Shown here piece by piece: positions 28,901 through 37,098 of a stretch of 64,000 nt of DNA. Numbering within the stretch: the first letter of the stretch is position 1; each line of letters begins with the position of its first letter. Source of the stretch: Bacillota bacterium. GTDB taxonomy: Bacteria; Bacillota; Clostridia; Lachnospirales; Lachnospiraceae. The notes beneath the pieces are model-generated. The model saw only the letters and a list, made by a program, of their open reading frames with translations, was not told the DNA's origin and ran no database searches. The DNA is taken from positions 13,495 through 77,494 of the forward strand of contig JAEZLH010000030.1 in assembly GCA_023435895.1 (NCBI GenBank), given 5' to 3'. A program made the translations under genes and the position numbers.

Positions 28901-29401
28901 GCTTTCTATGGTATTTTCAATATCCCTGAGGTTATCAAACAGCATAAAACGTCCCACTTGTCGGTAAGCCCCAGCCCCATTAATTACTTCCGTGATCGGT
29001 ATGGTTCGGTCGATCCATTTATCAATATAACCTGGTAATCGATTACTTCTTAATTTTTCCTGAAACCCGGTGGTTGTGAAGATAAAACATTCCTGCAAGG
29101 TATCACTAAATCGTATCCCTCCGGTGGCTTTATTTTCATTATCGCGGTCAGTATCAATTACCAGATATTCAATATTAGCCGGTTTATCCATAATCTCTTC
29201 CGCACGTACTTCACATTGTAATCTGTCGTAAATCATCTTTTTCACTTTGATTACGGAATCAACCCCTGTTCCTCCCAGACCGATGATTAAAACCGGTGCA
29301 TTCAGCGAAGCTGCTTTGTTTGCCACTGCTACCAGCCGTCCATTCATCTCGTAATCCATACTCTCTTTAATCTTAACTTTTTTATCATAATCAAAAGCCA
29401 T
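25964..29401 (-). CDS. Large tubulin-like GTPase (Tubulin_2 type), 1145 residues
   Basis: Carries the two nucleotide-binding loops of the FtsZ/tubulin superfamily: LIIGLGGTGVDSV near residue 40 and the signature VCGGTGSGTFLDIP near 190-200. The following IGLLFLPDVS and PYEVCILMSTKD segments fit the tubulin-like fold. The last 600-700 residues form a large helical extension not found in FtsZ. No membrane segment, so it is cytoplasmic. Whether it polymerises is not known. It is the second gene of the operon, 38 bases after the exported vWA gene. GGAG lies shortly upstream of the ATG. FtsZ and TubZ are excluded by length and domain order. Confidence 0.85.
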   Translation of the reverse strand: MAFDYDKKVKIKESMDYEMNGRLVAVANKAASLNAPVLIIGLGGTGVDSVIKVKKMIYDRLQCEVRAEEIMDKPANIEYLVIDTDRDNENKATGGIRFSDTLQECFIFTTTGFQEKLRSNRLPGYIDKWIDRTIPITEVINGAGAYRQVGRFMLFDNLRDIENTIESKIRRVTAPFHNQIPLYVFVLSGVCGGTGSGTFLDIPYIVKGISRRIDDNRVVNRIGLLFLPDVSLSQPALTTTKKENIKKNGFAALKELDYLMNVARTGDCYEQDYGMFKVGKNADGDIPPYEVCILMSTKDQKGVTVNNPYEYTMTVAAETVVNFIASEPNVDVGHFSINSFLSNESSEKSTFAALLGDDKRPINYQYAVTGASSAKLPLDDIMSYMTYLAFHEIDGLWNKIPKDSDVYDAMNSFGIDPKNMEMNLCSRAPFMQNLSRHSYDLIKQSPKMIILEFNSVLEQRKKHIDLKMEDMLQNMKKWISSDNNYITEKFKDVNFGPVFAQRLIFTTSDNLCIAKLLKEFNRFFHTNGPTANQIDGMKQLYESKLNNLLTSKPMFQGSKNKLRDEFVKACSDYYDALFKAYYYDALASICVQYHNLFIERNNEVYDCVADLLSTLVGLFGKFGGIRIENEECEIGDNKTMSWSLISTPDFIRELEKKMSRNDDLYIDLHAFVTEFYSYLFENINIWNGKEKADVVERINTFISRAFEVILNKSMDYYIDFIAKSYGLSANQFSQDVYKKLREFSTIKFPTRATYNTTVEHPAYSYVSVPINASEIKNTVKARVNDRSIIKESGILDSIFMMNFKSAMPLSAYLEIKDCHQTYANLAGSSAGLHLYEGQKYNWRNLPSPYPQSEWETGHYIQREAEENEYWRSIFDKAKKYGFIKQEIGKNSELCLKCYWGDGIDFNGILREKSVDLKRETNHSADVIACIDLINEKLSAEERRKECRAIYETRMLMLDDSSKVIDEEFAKNIFIKMVMVRNEVSRMVENTEQCLELVKTLEPYIKRRELYSKFIKIMYTETIFKQRGEYVYFDKTNAVQPFCKLQGIQNDFPEFHLYNEFFKKQFNEEKSMSEDIVRLCNRKYDEQQKSDEGYETMKDRLKNFVLKLKEIIGELNTEWRHIEDGEDIIYTYKDIYRFAEAELKGM

Positions 29402-29439
29402 GTGAACTCTCCTTTGTTGTTGGTTGTTGTTAGTTCTTT

Positions 29440-31464
29440 TTAATACAACGAATAGGTAAGTTTAACCGATATATCATTCCCCATATATTTACCATCCAAT
29501 ATGGCAAATTCACCGTTCATTAACTCCAATTTATTACGAGGGGAACCTCCAAATCCCATAATCATCATACAATTTTTTGATTTGTTCTTTATCTCAATTC
29601 CTTCCACACTATCTGTCATTCGCATGGTTATCTTTGATAAACCCAATTCATTTAAGGATGGCTCTGATATCAATTTGGATAAAGAAACACTCCCTTTTTC
29701 ATAACCCAGTTGATATAGCTGTTCTTGGCTTCTTTCACCTATAATTCCCCATCGAATAGCACCATAGAATATCTGATTTTTTTCCTTCACTAATTTTTTA
29801 AACTTCCAAAAGGCAAAAATCAATAACCCCGTAATCAATACCATTAGGAGAAGAAATAGAAGAAAAGATCCTATTCCTGAAAACATACTCTTAACGTTTA
29901 CTGCCAAATTCGAGGTTGCCGCAGCTCCCTTACTGTCAACCGCTGTTATCTTTACTTCCCCTTGTCCCCTTTTCCCTCCGGTGATAATCAAAATATTATC
30001 CTTTATTTTTACTGATATATTTTTTTCTGAAGGCTGTAATTCACATTGATAGGTTATTTCATCCCCCTCCGGATCAATTACATAATCTGATAATATAAGT
30101 TTTTTCTTTTGAGCCCGTCCGATCAATCCTTTCAATTCAAGGGTAGTGGGAAAGTTTTTAAATACAGGAGCTCTATTTTTGATGGAAATAGTACTTACCT
30201 CTGATTCTCGGTAAAGCGAATTGTTCTCCACTCTGGAATGCAGTTTTATATCGCCTGTCATATTCTCTATGGGTATCTGTGCCGTAAAAGAAGATCCTAC
30301 TTTTGTCATAGGGAAAGTGGTTTCCCCACCTGGTGAATTGCAATACACCTTGCCTGTAAAGCTGGAATAAAGGGCTTCGTCCTCAATTTTCTCCCCATCC
30401 TTCTCCAGCCAGGAAGTCACTTTTATGTAGGAATCCGCTCCGTTTGTGACCAGCTCTGCCTTGTTCGCTAATTTCACCTTATAATTAAATATAAGATTGA
30501 TATGAACCTTACACCCATTTGCTCCCTTCATACGAAGCTTCCAATTGCCTTTCTCTGGTGTAATAAGTTTTAACAGGGTATATTGTTTCGATTCGGAACG
30601 GAGTGCTTTCTCCGAATTTAGTGGTACCATTTTGCCACTAGGGTTATAAAGTTCAATAGCCTCCATTTTTTTATCTGACAATACGATAATATTTGCTTCC
30701 AACACACTGTTATTAGGTATTTCAACTGGAACCTCTGTATAATTCTTACCATCTGTGGTGTACTCTCCCAAAGAAATGATATTTGAATTAATAAAATCCG
30801 CAAAAATCTCATTAAAAATCTCCGGCAACACCTCAGGTTTATCTACCAAATAACTTCTTCCGTTTGTTTTCTTTGCTATATCAGAAAGGAGCTTCTCATC
30901 CACGCTTCCATCACTATTTAAGCCGATTGTATAGATTGGAATGCCGTCCTTTGATGACTTGTCCACCATATTACTTGTTTCCTGTAAAGACTCCTCATTT
31001 GTTCGGGTTTTGCTTTTATTCAAATCAATATTTCCATCCGTAAAAAACAGAATCGCCTGTTGTTTCTTGTCTTTTCTGCCTTCTTTTAGGATTTCGTAAC
31101 CTTTTTCTAGTGCCAATCCCATATCCGTATCTCCCTGATAGGAGATTTCATTCAAATTACTTTTAATACTTTCTTTATCTGAGATGGTATGAATATCCTT
31201 AAGGGTTGTAACCCTTCCCAGCTGATCTGAAAAGGTAACCAAGGCTATTCTTGTATCTGAAATTTCTGTCATATCAATAAATAACTTCGCTGCTTCAATT
31301 GCAATATGATTCGGGTCAGTAGATTTCATAGACCCGCTGGTATCAACTACAATTGCAATATCAACACCGGCTTCCTCTTTGTCAGAGGCTCTTGCATGTG
31401 GCGGTATAAGTATAGCCGAAACCAGTATCATCAAAAAACAAAGGGCAAAGATGATTCGTCTCAT
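29440..31464 (-). CDS. Exported, membrane-anchored von Willebrand A protein, 674 residues
   Basis: First gene of the tubulin/GTPase operon. A cleavable-looking signal peptide (MRRIIFALCFLMILVSAIL..., ending near HARASD) precedes a vWA domain with DTSGSMKS (Asp41, Ser43, Ser45) and ILFFTDGNID. Two or three beta-sandwich modules follow, including a cadherin/PKD-like YVIDPEGDEITYQC. A single membrane segment lies about residues 527-553, then a basic stop-transfer (KFKKLVKEK) and a 110-residue cytoplasmic tail of unknown fold. The ATG at 31464 has GGAGG seven bases upstream; the frame extends 22 codons further upstream but without signal-like content. It likely senses or holds something at the cell surface. 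Confidence 0.85.
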   Translation of the reverse strand: MRRIIFALCFLMILVSAILIPPHARASDKEEAGVDIAIVVDTSGSMKSTDPNHIAIEAAKLFIDMTEISDTRIALVTFSDQLGRVTTLKDIHTISDKESIKSNLNEISYQGDTDMGLALEKGYEILKEGRKDKKQQAILFFTDGNIDLNKSKTRTNEESLQETSNMVDKSSKDGIPIYTIGLNSDGSVDEKLLSDIAKKTNGRSYLVDKPEVLPEIFNEIFADFINSNIISLGEYTTDGKNYTEVPVEIPNNSVLEANIIVLSDKKMEAIELYNPSGKMVPLNSEKALRSESKQYTLLKLITPEKGNWKLRMKGANGCKVHINLIFNYKVKLANKAELVTNGADSYIKVTSWLEKDGEKIEDEALYSSFTGKVYCNSPGGETTFPMTKVGSSFTAQIPIENMTGDIKLHSRVENNSLYRESEVSTISIKNRAPVFKNFPTTLELKGLIGRAQKKKLILSDYVIDPEGDEITYQCELQPSEKNISVKIKDNILIITGGKRGQGEVKITAVDSKGAAATSNLAVNVKSMFSGIGSFLLFLLLMVLITGLLIFAFWKFKKLVKEKNQIFYGAIRWGIIGERSQEQLYQLGYEKGSVSLSKLISEPSLNELGLSKITMRMTDSVEGIEIKNKSKNCMMIMGFGGSPRNKLELMNGEFAILDGKYMGNDISVKLTYSLY

Positions 31465-31531
31465 TTTTAGTCCTCCCTGAAAATCTTCTGGTACTTTTAT
31501 TATTTTACATATTTTAGAAGCACATATCAAT

Positions 31532-31559
31532 AATTTACCATATTATCCCAAAATGTCAA
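31532..31559 (-). promoter_or_regulatory. Promoter of the tubulin/GTPase operon
   Basis: On the minus strand: TTGACA (31559-31554), 16-base spacer, TAAATT (31537-31532), about 65 bases before the start codon of the first gene. It looks like a housekeeping-sigma promoter. No clear operator is seen. Confidence 0.5.
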
Positions 31560-31806
31560 CCAATTATTTACTATTGCAATTATAAAAACATAAGAGATAA
31601 CATCCCAATTCTATTTAATTTTCTAAAACAGATAACATCTCGATGCTGTTTCAATTTCTAATATTTAGGACGATTTACCCACTTCATGTATTTTATCTTG
31701 ATACATCCCCGTTGTTATACTCTTTCAAACCTCTCTAATTTTTGCTACTATAAATAACCGAAATCTATAAATCTTTTATAAACAGCTGGAAAACCGTGTG
31801 AAAATC

Positions 31807-31835
31807 TTGACATTCCATCTTGATTACGGTAAGAT
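31807..31835 (+). promoter_or_regulatory. Promoter of the CNNM/HlyC-type gene
   Basis: TTGACA (31807-31812), 17-base spacer, TAAGAT (31830-31835), 91 bases before the TTG start. Confidence 0.75.
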
Positions 31836-31926
31836 TGTAAATTGTAAAATATACCTTCCACGTGAATATTTTTAACAAGTAAACCATATAAAAACATGAA
31901 TTATTATTTAATTAGGAGATGATTGA

Positions 31927-33204
31927 TTGGATCCCAGTGATATGTGGCAGCCCATTCTTGTATTTGTTTTATTAATTTTATCCGCCTTTTTTACTGTATC
32001 GGAAGCATCTTTGAATGCGGTAAATAAACTTCGGATAAGAGCGCTTGCGGATGATAATGTAAGAGGTGCAAAGACTGCCGGAAAGCTAATAGAAGATAAA
32101 CAAAAGATGTTAAGTGCCATATCCGTATGTAAAAATGCAGGTAAGCTTTCTGCTGCTGCTTTTACTGCAATTATGGCAAAGCACTATTGGGGCCCTCAGT
32201 GGATTTGGTTAGCCGTTGCTGTACTCATTATCTTATTTTTAATATTTGGTTCCATCATTCCACGTACAATTTCTTCCATTTATTCGGAACAAGTTGCTTT
32301 GTCCTTAGCCGGTCCAATTTATCTCATCACAAAATTACTATCTCCTCTTGTACTGATATTGAATAAGATATGCAATGGATTTTTAAGATTATTAGGCATT
32401 GATACCAAGACTAAAATATCAGCGATTACAGAAAATGAGCTTAGAACAATATTGGACTTCAGCCATGAAGAAGGGGTCATTGAAAGCGAGGAACGCCGAA
32501 TGATTACCAATGTGGTTGATTTTGGGGATTCCCTGGCAAAGGATGTAATGGTTCCCAGAACGGACATGGCTTTTGCCAACGTGGATTTTACCTATGATGA
32601 ACTGGTTCAAATCTTCAAAGAAGAAAAATACACGAGAATGCCGGTATATTCGGACACCCGTGACAACATAATCGGTATCGTTAATCTGAAGGATGTATTC
32701 TTCTATAGCGGTGACAAAGAGAATTTTAACATAATCGATTTGGTAAGAGAGCCTTACTTTACTTATGAATACAAAAAGACTTCTGAACTGTTAATTGAAA
32801 TGAGAAGAACCTCTATTTCAATTGCGGTAGTTCTTGATGAATATGGCGCCACAGTGGGTCTGATTACCATTGAAGATCTTCTTGAAGAGATTGTCGGTGA
32901 AATCCGTGATGAGTATGACGATGATGAAGAGGACAGCATCAAACCTTTATCTGAGAATGAATTTATTGTTGATGGTTTTACAAAACTTTATGAAATTAAC
33001 GAAGCATTGGGGTTAAATCTGGAGTCCGATGATTACGATTCTATCGCCGGTCATATTATTTATTTGCTGGATCACCTGCCGGACGAAGGAGAAACTGTCG
33101 AGGAGAATAATGTGGTATTTACTGTTGCCTCGGTAGATAAAAACCGTGTGGATAAGGTTCATATTGTATTAAAGCCAGCTACGGAAGATAATGAGGAAAA
33201 TTAA
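31927..33204 (+). CDS. CNNM/HlyC-CorC family membrane protein (DUF21-CBS-CorC)
   Basis: A 425-residue protein of the family thought to act in Mg2+/Co2+ efflux or ion homeostasis. Domains in order: DUF21/CNNM transmembrane region with about four segments (residues 5-135, beginning ILVFVLLILSAFFTVSEASL), a CBS pair (about 200-330, with VMVPRTDMAF and ARMPVY-like TRMPVYSDTRDNIIG and VVLDEYGATVGLITIEDLLEEIVGEI), and the C-terminal transporter-associated domain (about 345-420). The start is TTG with AGGAG eight bases upstream. It is often annotated hemolysin, but a haemolytic role is not supported by sequence. The gene is monocistronic and divergent from the tubulin operon. Confidence 0.92.
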   Translation: MDPSDMWQPILVFVLLILSAFFTVSEASLNAVNKLRIRALADDNVRGAKTAGKLIEDKQKMLSAISVCKNAGKLSAAAFTAIMAKHYWGPQWIWLAVAVLIILFLIFGSIIPRTISSIYSEQVALSLAGPIYLITKLLSPLVLILNKICNGFLRLLGIDTKTKISAITENELRTILDFSHEEGVIESEERRMITNVVDFGDSLAKDVMVPRTDMAFANVDFTYDELVQIFKEEKYTRMPVYSDTRDNIIGIVNLKDVFFYSGDKENFNIIDLVREPYFTYEYKKTSELLIEMRRTSISIAVVLDEYGATVGLITIEDLLEEIVGEIRDEYDDDEEDSIKPLSENEFIVDGFTKLYEINEALGLNLESDDYDSIAGHIIYLLDHLPDEGETVEENNVVFTVASVDKNRVDKVHIVLKPATEDNEEN

Positions 33205-33298
33205 GTTTAATGTAGAATACAAGTTTTGGCTTAGTACTGACTGCCATTGACATAGTTTTAAACAGAGATTTTGACAAACAAATTATATATTAATATAG

Positions 33299-33376
33299 GG
33301 AAGACAGTAATCATGTTGGATGAAAGGTCGTATTTTGGATCTATAACACATCCTGTGATAGCTGTCTTCCTTTATT
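33299..33376 (+). terminator. Terminator after the CNNM/HlyC-type gene
   Basis: GGAAGACAG (33299-33307) pairs with CTGTCTTCC (33362-33370), followed by TTTATT; ATCA/TGAT and GGATG/CATCC extend the helix inside. The distance of 95 bases from the stop codon, with a TTGACA at 33271, leaves room for a small RNA instead. Downstream at about 33417-33453, three imperfect TTAGCTTTTA repeats occur. Confidence 0.65.
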
Positions 33377-33533
33377 AGTCTCTGCATATTGGCATCTAGT
33401 TATTATCCTTTGCTTATTAGCTTTTACTTTTTAGCTTTTATTTTTAGCTTTTAAAGTGATTCTAGTTACATAAATCACTGCCATACGGTGTAACGCATTT
33501 TGGCTTTGGTGTAATTCCTCCAGCATTATTTGA

Positions 33534-34748
33534 TTATTTTTGAAGAATCCGTACAAATTTCTTCTTACCGATTTGAAGAACCATCCCATCTTTTATTAGA
33601 GTATCCAAACTCTCCAACTTCTGCTGATCTATCCTTACTCCTCCTTGTTTTACAAGCCTTCGAAATTCGCTTGAGGATGGTATGATATTATTATCCACCA
33701 GTAATGATATGATATCCTGAATACATTTTCTAGTGGAGTCTATGGTAATTACAGGCATCTCCAAAGGAATTTCTCCTTTCTGAAAGACAGTATTAAAGTA
33801 CTCTTTTGCCTTATGAACCTCCTCCTCTGAATGATATAATCCCGTAATAATTTCAGCCAGCTCAAGCTTACAGTCCCTGGGGTTTCGTCCCTGTTCCAAT
33901 TCGCTTCTTATCTCATCAATCCGGTCCGGATGCTCATCCGTCACTAACTCATAGTAACGAAGGATAAGATGATCCGGTATTTCCATTACCTTTTTGAAGA
34001 TTACCTCAGCAGGCTCATAAATCCCGATGTAATTGCCAAGGCTCTTGCTCATCTTTTCAATACCATCCGTTCCCTCTAACAAAGGCATAAAAAGCGCAAT
34101 TTGTTTTTCCTGTCCATTATCCCCTTGAAGATTACGACCCATCAAAATATTAAAGGTCTGATCCGTTCCTCCCAACTCAATATCTGCCTTAATCTCAACA
34201 GAATCATATCCTTGCATCAGCGGGTAGAAGAATTCATGTAAGCCAATTGCTTCCTTTCTTCGAAAACGGTTTTGAAAATCGTCCCTCTCCAAAAGTCTTG
34301 CAACAGTCACAGAAGACGCCAGCTTAATCACCTCCTCGAACTGGAGCTTTGAAAGCCACTCACTATTAAATCGTACCGTAGTCTTATCCGGATCAATAAT
34401 TTTAAATATCTGTTCCGTATAGGTTCTGGCATTTTGAATTACCTGCTCTTCACTGAGTGGAGTTCTTGTTTTGGATTTACCCGTGGGGTCACCTATCTTG
34501 CCGGTAAAATCTCCGATTATAATAACTGCGTGATGCCCCAACTCCTGAAGTTGTCTGATTTTACGAAGAACCACCGTATGCCCTAAATGAATATCCGGCG
34601 CAGTCGGATCAAGTCCCAGTTTAACAATAAGGGGGCGATTTTCTTGTTCTGCTCGTTCCAGCTTCATTTTTAATTCTTCCTTGGAGATTATTTCTGCTGC
34701 TCCTTTTGATATAATTCTCATTTGCTCCTCAATTGAATGTTGTTCCAT
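33534..34748 (-). CDS. tyrS: Tyrosyl-tRNA synthetase
   Basis: Charges tRNA-Tyr in the cytoplasm. Class I motifs: HLGH at residues 54-57 (HIGH) within DPTAPDIHLGHTVVLRK, and KMSKS near 230. A C-terminal S4 RNA-binding domain covers about residues 340-404 (SSSEFRRLVKQGGVRIDQ). At 404 residues with PDIHLGH it fits the TyrZ-like bacterial subgroup. The start is the ATG at 34748 (MEQHSIEEQ); the frame continues upstream to 34796, but those codons overlap the T-box terminator hairpin and cannot be the real N-terminus. Expression is controlled by a tyrosine T-box leader directly upstream. Confidence 0.96.
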   Translation of the reverse strand: MEQHSIEEQMRIISKGAAEIISKEELKMKLERAEQENRPLIVKLGLDPTAPDIHLGHTVVLRKIRQLQELGHHAVIIIGDFTGKIGDPTGKSKTRTPLSEEQVIQNARTYTEQIFKIIDPDKTTVRFNSEWLSKLQFEEVIKLASSVTVARLLERDDFQNRFRRKEAIGLHEFFYPLMQGYDSVEIKADIELGGTDQTFNILMGRNLQGDNGQEKQIALFMPLLEGTDGIEKMSKSLGNYIGIYEPAEVIFKKVMEIPDHLILRYYELVTDEHPDRIDEIRSELEQGRNPRDCKLELAEIITGLYHSEEEVHKAKEYFNTVFQKGEIPLEMPVITIDSTRKCIQDIISLLVDNNIIPSSSEFRRLVKQGGVRIDQQKLESLDTLIKDGMVLQIGKKKFVRILQK

Positions 34749-34775
34749 TTCTCTCTTCCTTTCCTTTTTGGGTAC

Positions 34776-35095
34776 AAAAAAACCCGCTCCTCTCATATTA
34801 CTAGAGGGCGGGATATCTCTCGCGTTACCACCTCATATTTATTGGTCACTCACATGACCAACCTCTTTGAGTACGTTAATCCACTGACTTGCATACATAC
34901 GCAATCATCCTTAATTATACTCTAGCACGATAACGGGTGCAGGGAATCCGTCAACAGCCTACTTAGTTTTCACCGTTCGGTGTGAAGCTCAAAGATGTAT
35001 TCGGAATTCGCTTTCTTGCACCTCTCATCAACCGGTAACTTTCTGTTAGGAAGCTTGAACTCTTACTCGCTCTTTTCATTGCTTTTTCATATTTG
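34776..35095 (-). ncRNA. T-box riboswitch (tyrosine) of tyrS
   Basis: On the minus strand the leader contains, in order: the stem I AGTA-type region (GAGCGAGTAAGAG near 35070), the specifier loop GAATACATC with specifier codon UAC for Tyr at 35000-34998, the T-box sequence AGGTGGTAACGCG at 34834-34822, and the terminator hairpin CCCGCCCTCT/AGAGGAGCGGG followed by TTTTTTT at 34813-34776. Uncharged tRNA-Tyr binding would stabilise the antiterminator and switch tyrS on. Confidence 0.95.
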
Positions 35096-35101
35096 AAAGT
35101 T

Positions 35102-35130
35102 AGTATATAGAGAAAAATCAATTATGTCAA
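35102..35130 (-). promoter_or_regulatory. Promoter of the tyrS T-box transcript
   Basis: On the minus strand: consensus TTGACA (35130-35125), 17-base spacer, TATACT (35107-35102). Predicted start near 35095, just at the beginning of the T-box leader. Confidence 0.85.
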
Positions 35131-35291
35131 GGTAAAATTTTGATCTTTTGTCATATCTTTGAACATTAGTCATACCATTCTTAAGTTGCCTTAAGTCTTA
35201 TTTCACCTATCTTTCAACTTCATTATATATTCTTCAAAAGAATCTTATCAATGGTAAGCTCATCCTAAAAAGAGAAAACACTTCACCCCTT

Positions 35292-37076
35292 CTATTCAAA
35301 CTGTGCATGATACAACCGATAATAAAATCCCTTCTTATCCATCAACTCCCGATGATCACCCTGTTCCACAATATTTCCCTGATCGATAACCAATATATTA
35401 TCCGCTCCTTGAATAGTTGACAATCTGTGTGCAATAACAAAGCAGGTCTTGTGTTCCATAAGTTTTCTCATAGCCTTTTGAATCTTAATTTCTGTCCTAG
35501 TATCCACATTGGAGGTGGCTTCATCCAAAATCAACATATTTGCATCCAACAACATTGCTCTTGCAATGGTTAATAATTGCTTTTGACCCTTTGATATATT
35601 AATACCATCCTCATTCACAATGGTATCATATCCATTGGGTAATCTCTTAATAAAAGAATGCATTCCTACCATCTTCGCTGCACCGATTACTTCTTCCATT
35701 GTGGCTTCTTCCCTGCCATATGCGATATTCTCATAGAAACTCCCCTGAAAAAGCCAGCTATCTTGAAGCACCATGGCATAGGATTTACGCAGACTGCTCC
35801 TTGTTATATCTCTGTTCTCGTTGTCATCAATCCGGATCTCTCCCTCCCACACATCGTAAAATCTCATTAACAGATTAATAATTGTGGTCTTACCGGCTCC
35901 GGTGGGTCCAACGATTGCAACCAGACCCGCTGGTTTCGCAAGTAAGGACAACCCCTTGATAATCATTCGGTCTGGAACATAACCAAAGCTTACCTGATTA
36001 AATTCTACGTTTCCTTGTACCTCCTTCAAGGTAATAGCATTCTCCCTATCCTTTGGTTCGATTTGTTCATCCAATAATTTAAACACTCTCTCCGCTGCTG
36101 CCGCTGCGGATTGAAGATCACTAAATATGTTAGCCGCTTCGCTGATGGGACCGGAAAATCTCCTGCTGTATTGCACAAAGGAAGAAATATTGCCTAAAGA
36201 AAGCTGATGAAACAAAAACAGTATTGCTCCAATCACCGTAACAAAGGACAAAGAAAGATTATTAATAAAATTCACTGTAGGTCCGGTGATACTTCCATAA
36301 TATTCGGCTTTATAATAAGCCTCCACCGCTTCTTCATTTTTTTGATTGAAACGATCCATAATTGACTCTTCTGCAGCATATGCCTTAATTGTCTTTTGCC
36401 CCGACACCATTTCTTCCACAAACCCATTTAATTCCCCAAGCTTAACTGATCTTTTCTTGAAAAATGGACGTACCTTCTTTGTTATGTATCTGGTGTACAG
36501 AATGAATAGAGGTATGGTAAGTACCATAATAAGCACAAGCTCCGGAGAGATGATAATCATCATAATGAATGAGCCTACAACCGTTATCACACTGGATAAT
36601 ATTTGAATCACATCCGTTGACATAGAGGTATTAACAGTATCAATATCATAAGAAATCCTGCTGATAATTTCTCCCGCCGGATTTCGGTCAAAATATCCCA
36701 CTGGCAAATCTACCAGCTTTGTAAATACATCATCCCTCATCTTGCGAACAATTTTTTGACTTAGTCGAAGCATGAGAATTGATAACACATAGGACAGCAC
36801 CGAAGATATAATATAAAACAGAATCATCCAGGCTGCATAATAAAACACCTTATAAAAGATTACCTTGCCCTTGCCGGGTTCTATGGCATCTATGGCATAA
36901 CCGGATAATAGAGGACCAACCAACGCCAAGAGGTTTGAAAGGATGGTCAAAAATAGTGCGGTTGCTACTCTCCATTTATATTGATAAATATATTCCCAAA
37001 GCCTTCCGGCTACATACTTAAAATCCTTCGGCTTATCTGTCTTTTCGCTTACTTTTGCTCTGTTTGAATCAGCCAC
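35292..37076 (-). CDS. ABC exporter half-transporter, catalytically competent partner
   Basis: A 594-residue fused membrane/ATPase protein of the multidrug exporter type. Six-helix membrane domain (about 35-330), then the nucleotide-binding domain with Walker A GPTGAGKTT near 385, Walker B LILDEATSNVD with the catalytic Glu, and H-loop IAHRLS. Its signature is ISKGQKQ, not the canonical LSGGQ. It pairs with the upstream gene, whose complementary defects show they form a heterodimer with one degenerate ATP site. The start is GTG at 37076 with AAGGAG upstream, 22 bases after its partner. Substrate unknown. Confidence 0.93.
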   Translation of the reverse strand: MADSNRAKVSEKTDKPKDFKYVAGRLWEYIYQYKWRVATALFLTILSNLLALVGPLLSGYAIDAIEPGKGKVIFYKVFYYAAWMILFYIISSVLSYVLSILMLRLSQKIVRKMRDDVFTKLVDLPVGYFDRNPAGEIISRISYDIDTVNTSMSTDVIQILSSVITVVGSFIMMIIISPELVLIMVLTIPLFILYTRYITKKVRPFFKKRSVKLGELNGFVEEMVSGQKTIKAYAAEESIMDRFNQKNEEAVEAYYKAEYYGSITGPTVNFINNLSLSFVTVIGAILFLFHQLSLGNISSFVQYSRRFSGPISEAANIFSDLQSAAAAAERVFKLLDEQIEPKDRENAITLKEVQGNVEFNQVSFGYVPDRMIIKGLSLLAKPAGLVAIVGPTGAGKTTIINLLMRFYDVWEGEIRIDDNENRDITRSSLRKSYAMVLQDSWLFQGSFYENIAYGREEATMEEVIGAAKMVGMHSFIKRLPNGYDTIVNEDGINISKGQKQLLTIARAMLLDANMLILDEATSNVDTRTEIKIQKAMRKLMEHKTCFVIAHRLSTIQGADNILVIDQGNIVEQGDHRELMDKKGFYYRLYHAQFE

Positions 37077-37098
37077 CGTTATCTCCTTCCATCAACTA

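Noticed and set aside
25964..29401. FtsZ or plasmid TubZ
   Set aside because: Length of 1145 residues, a large helical C-terminal part and the vWA/GTPase context do not fit either.
31927..33204. Haemolysin
   Set aside because: The common annotation of this family rests on old naming; DUF21-CBS-CorC architecture points to ion homeostasis.
34749..34796. N-terminal extension of tyrS (16 more codons)
   Set aside because: These codons lie inside the T-box terminator hairpin and T-run, and start without a ribosome binding site; the ATG at 34748 fits the family.
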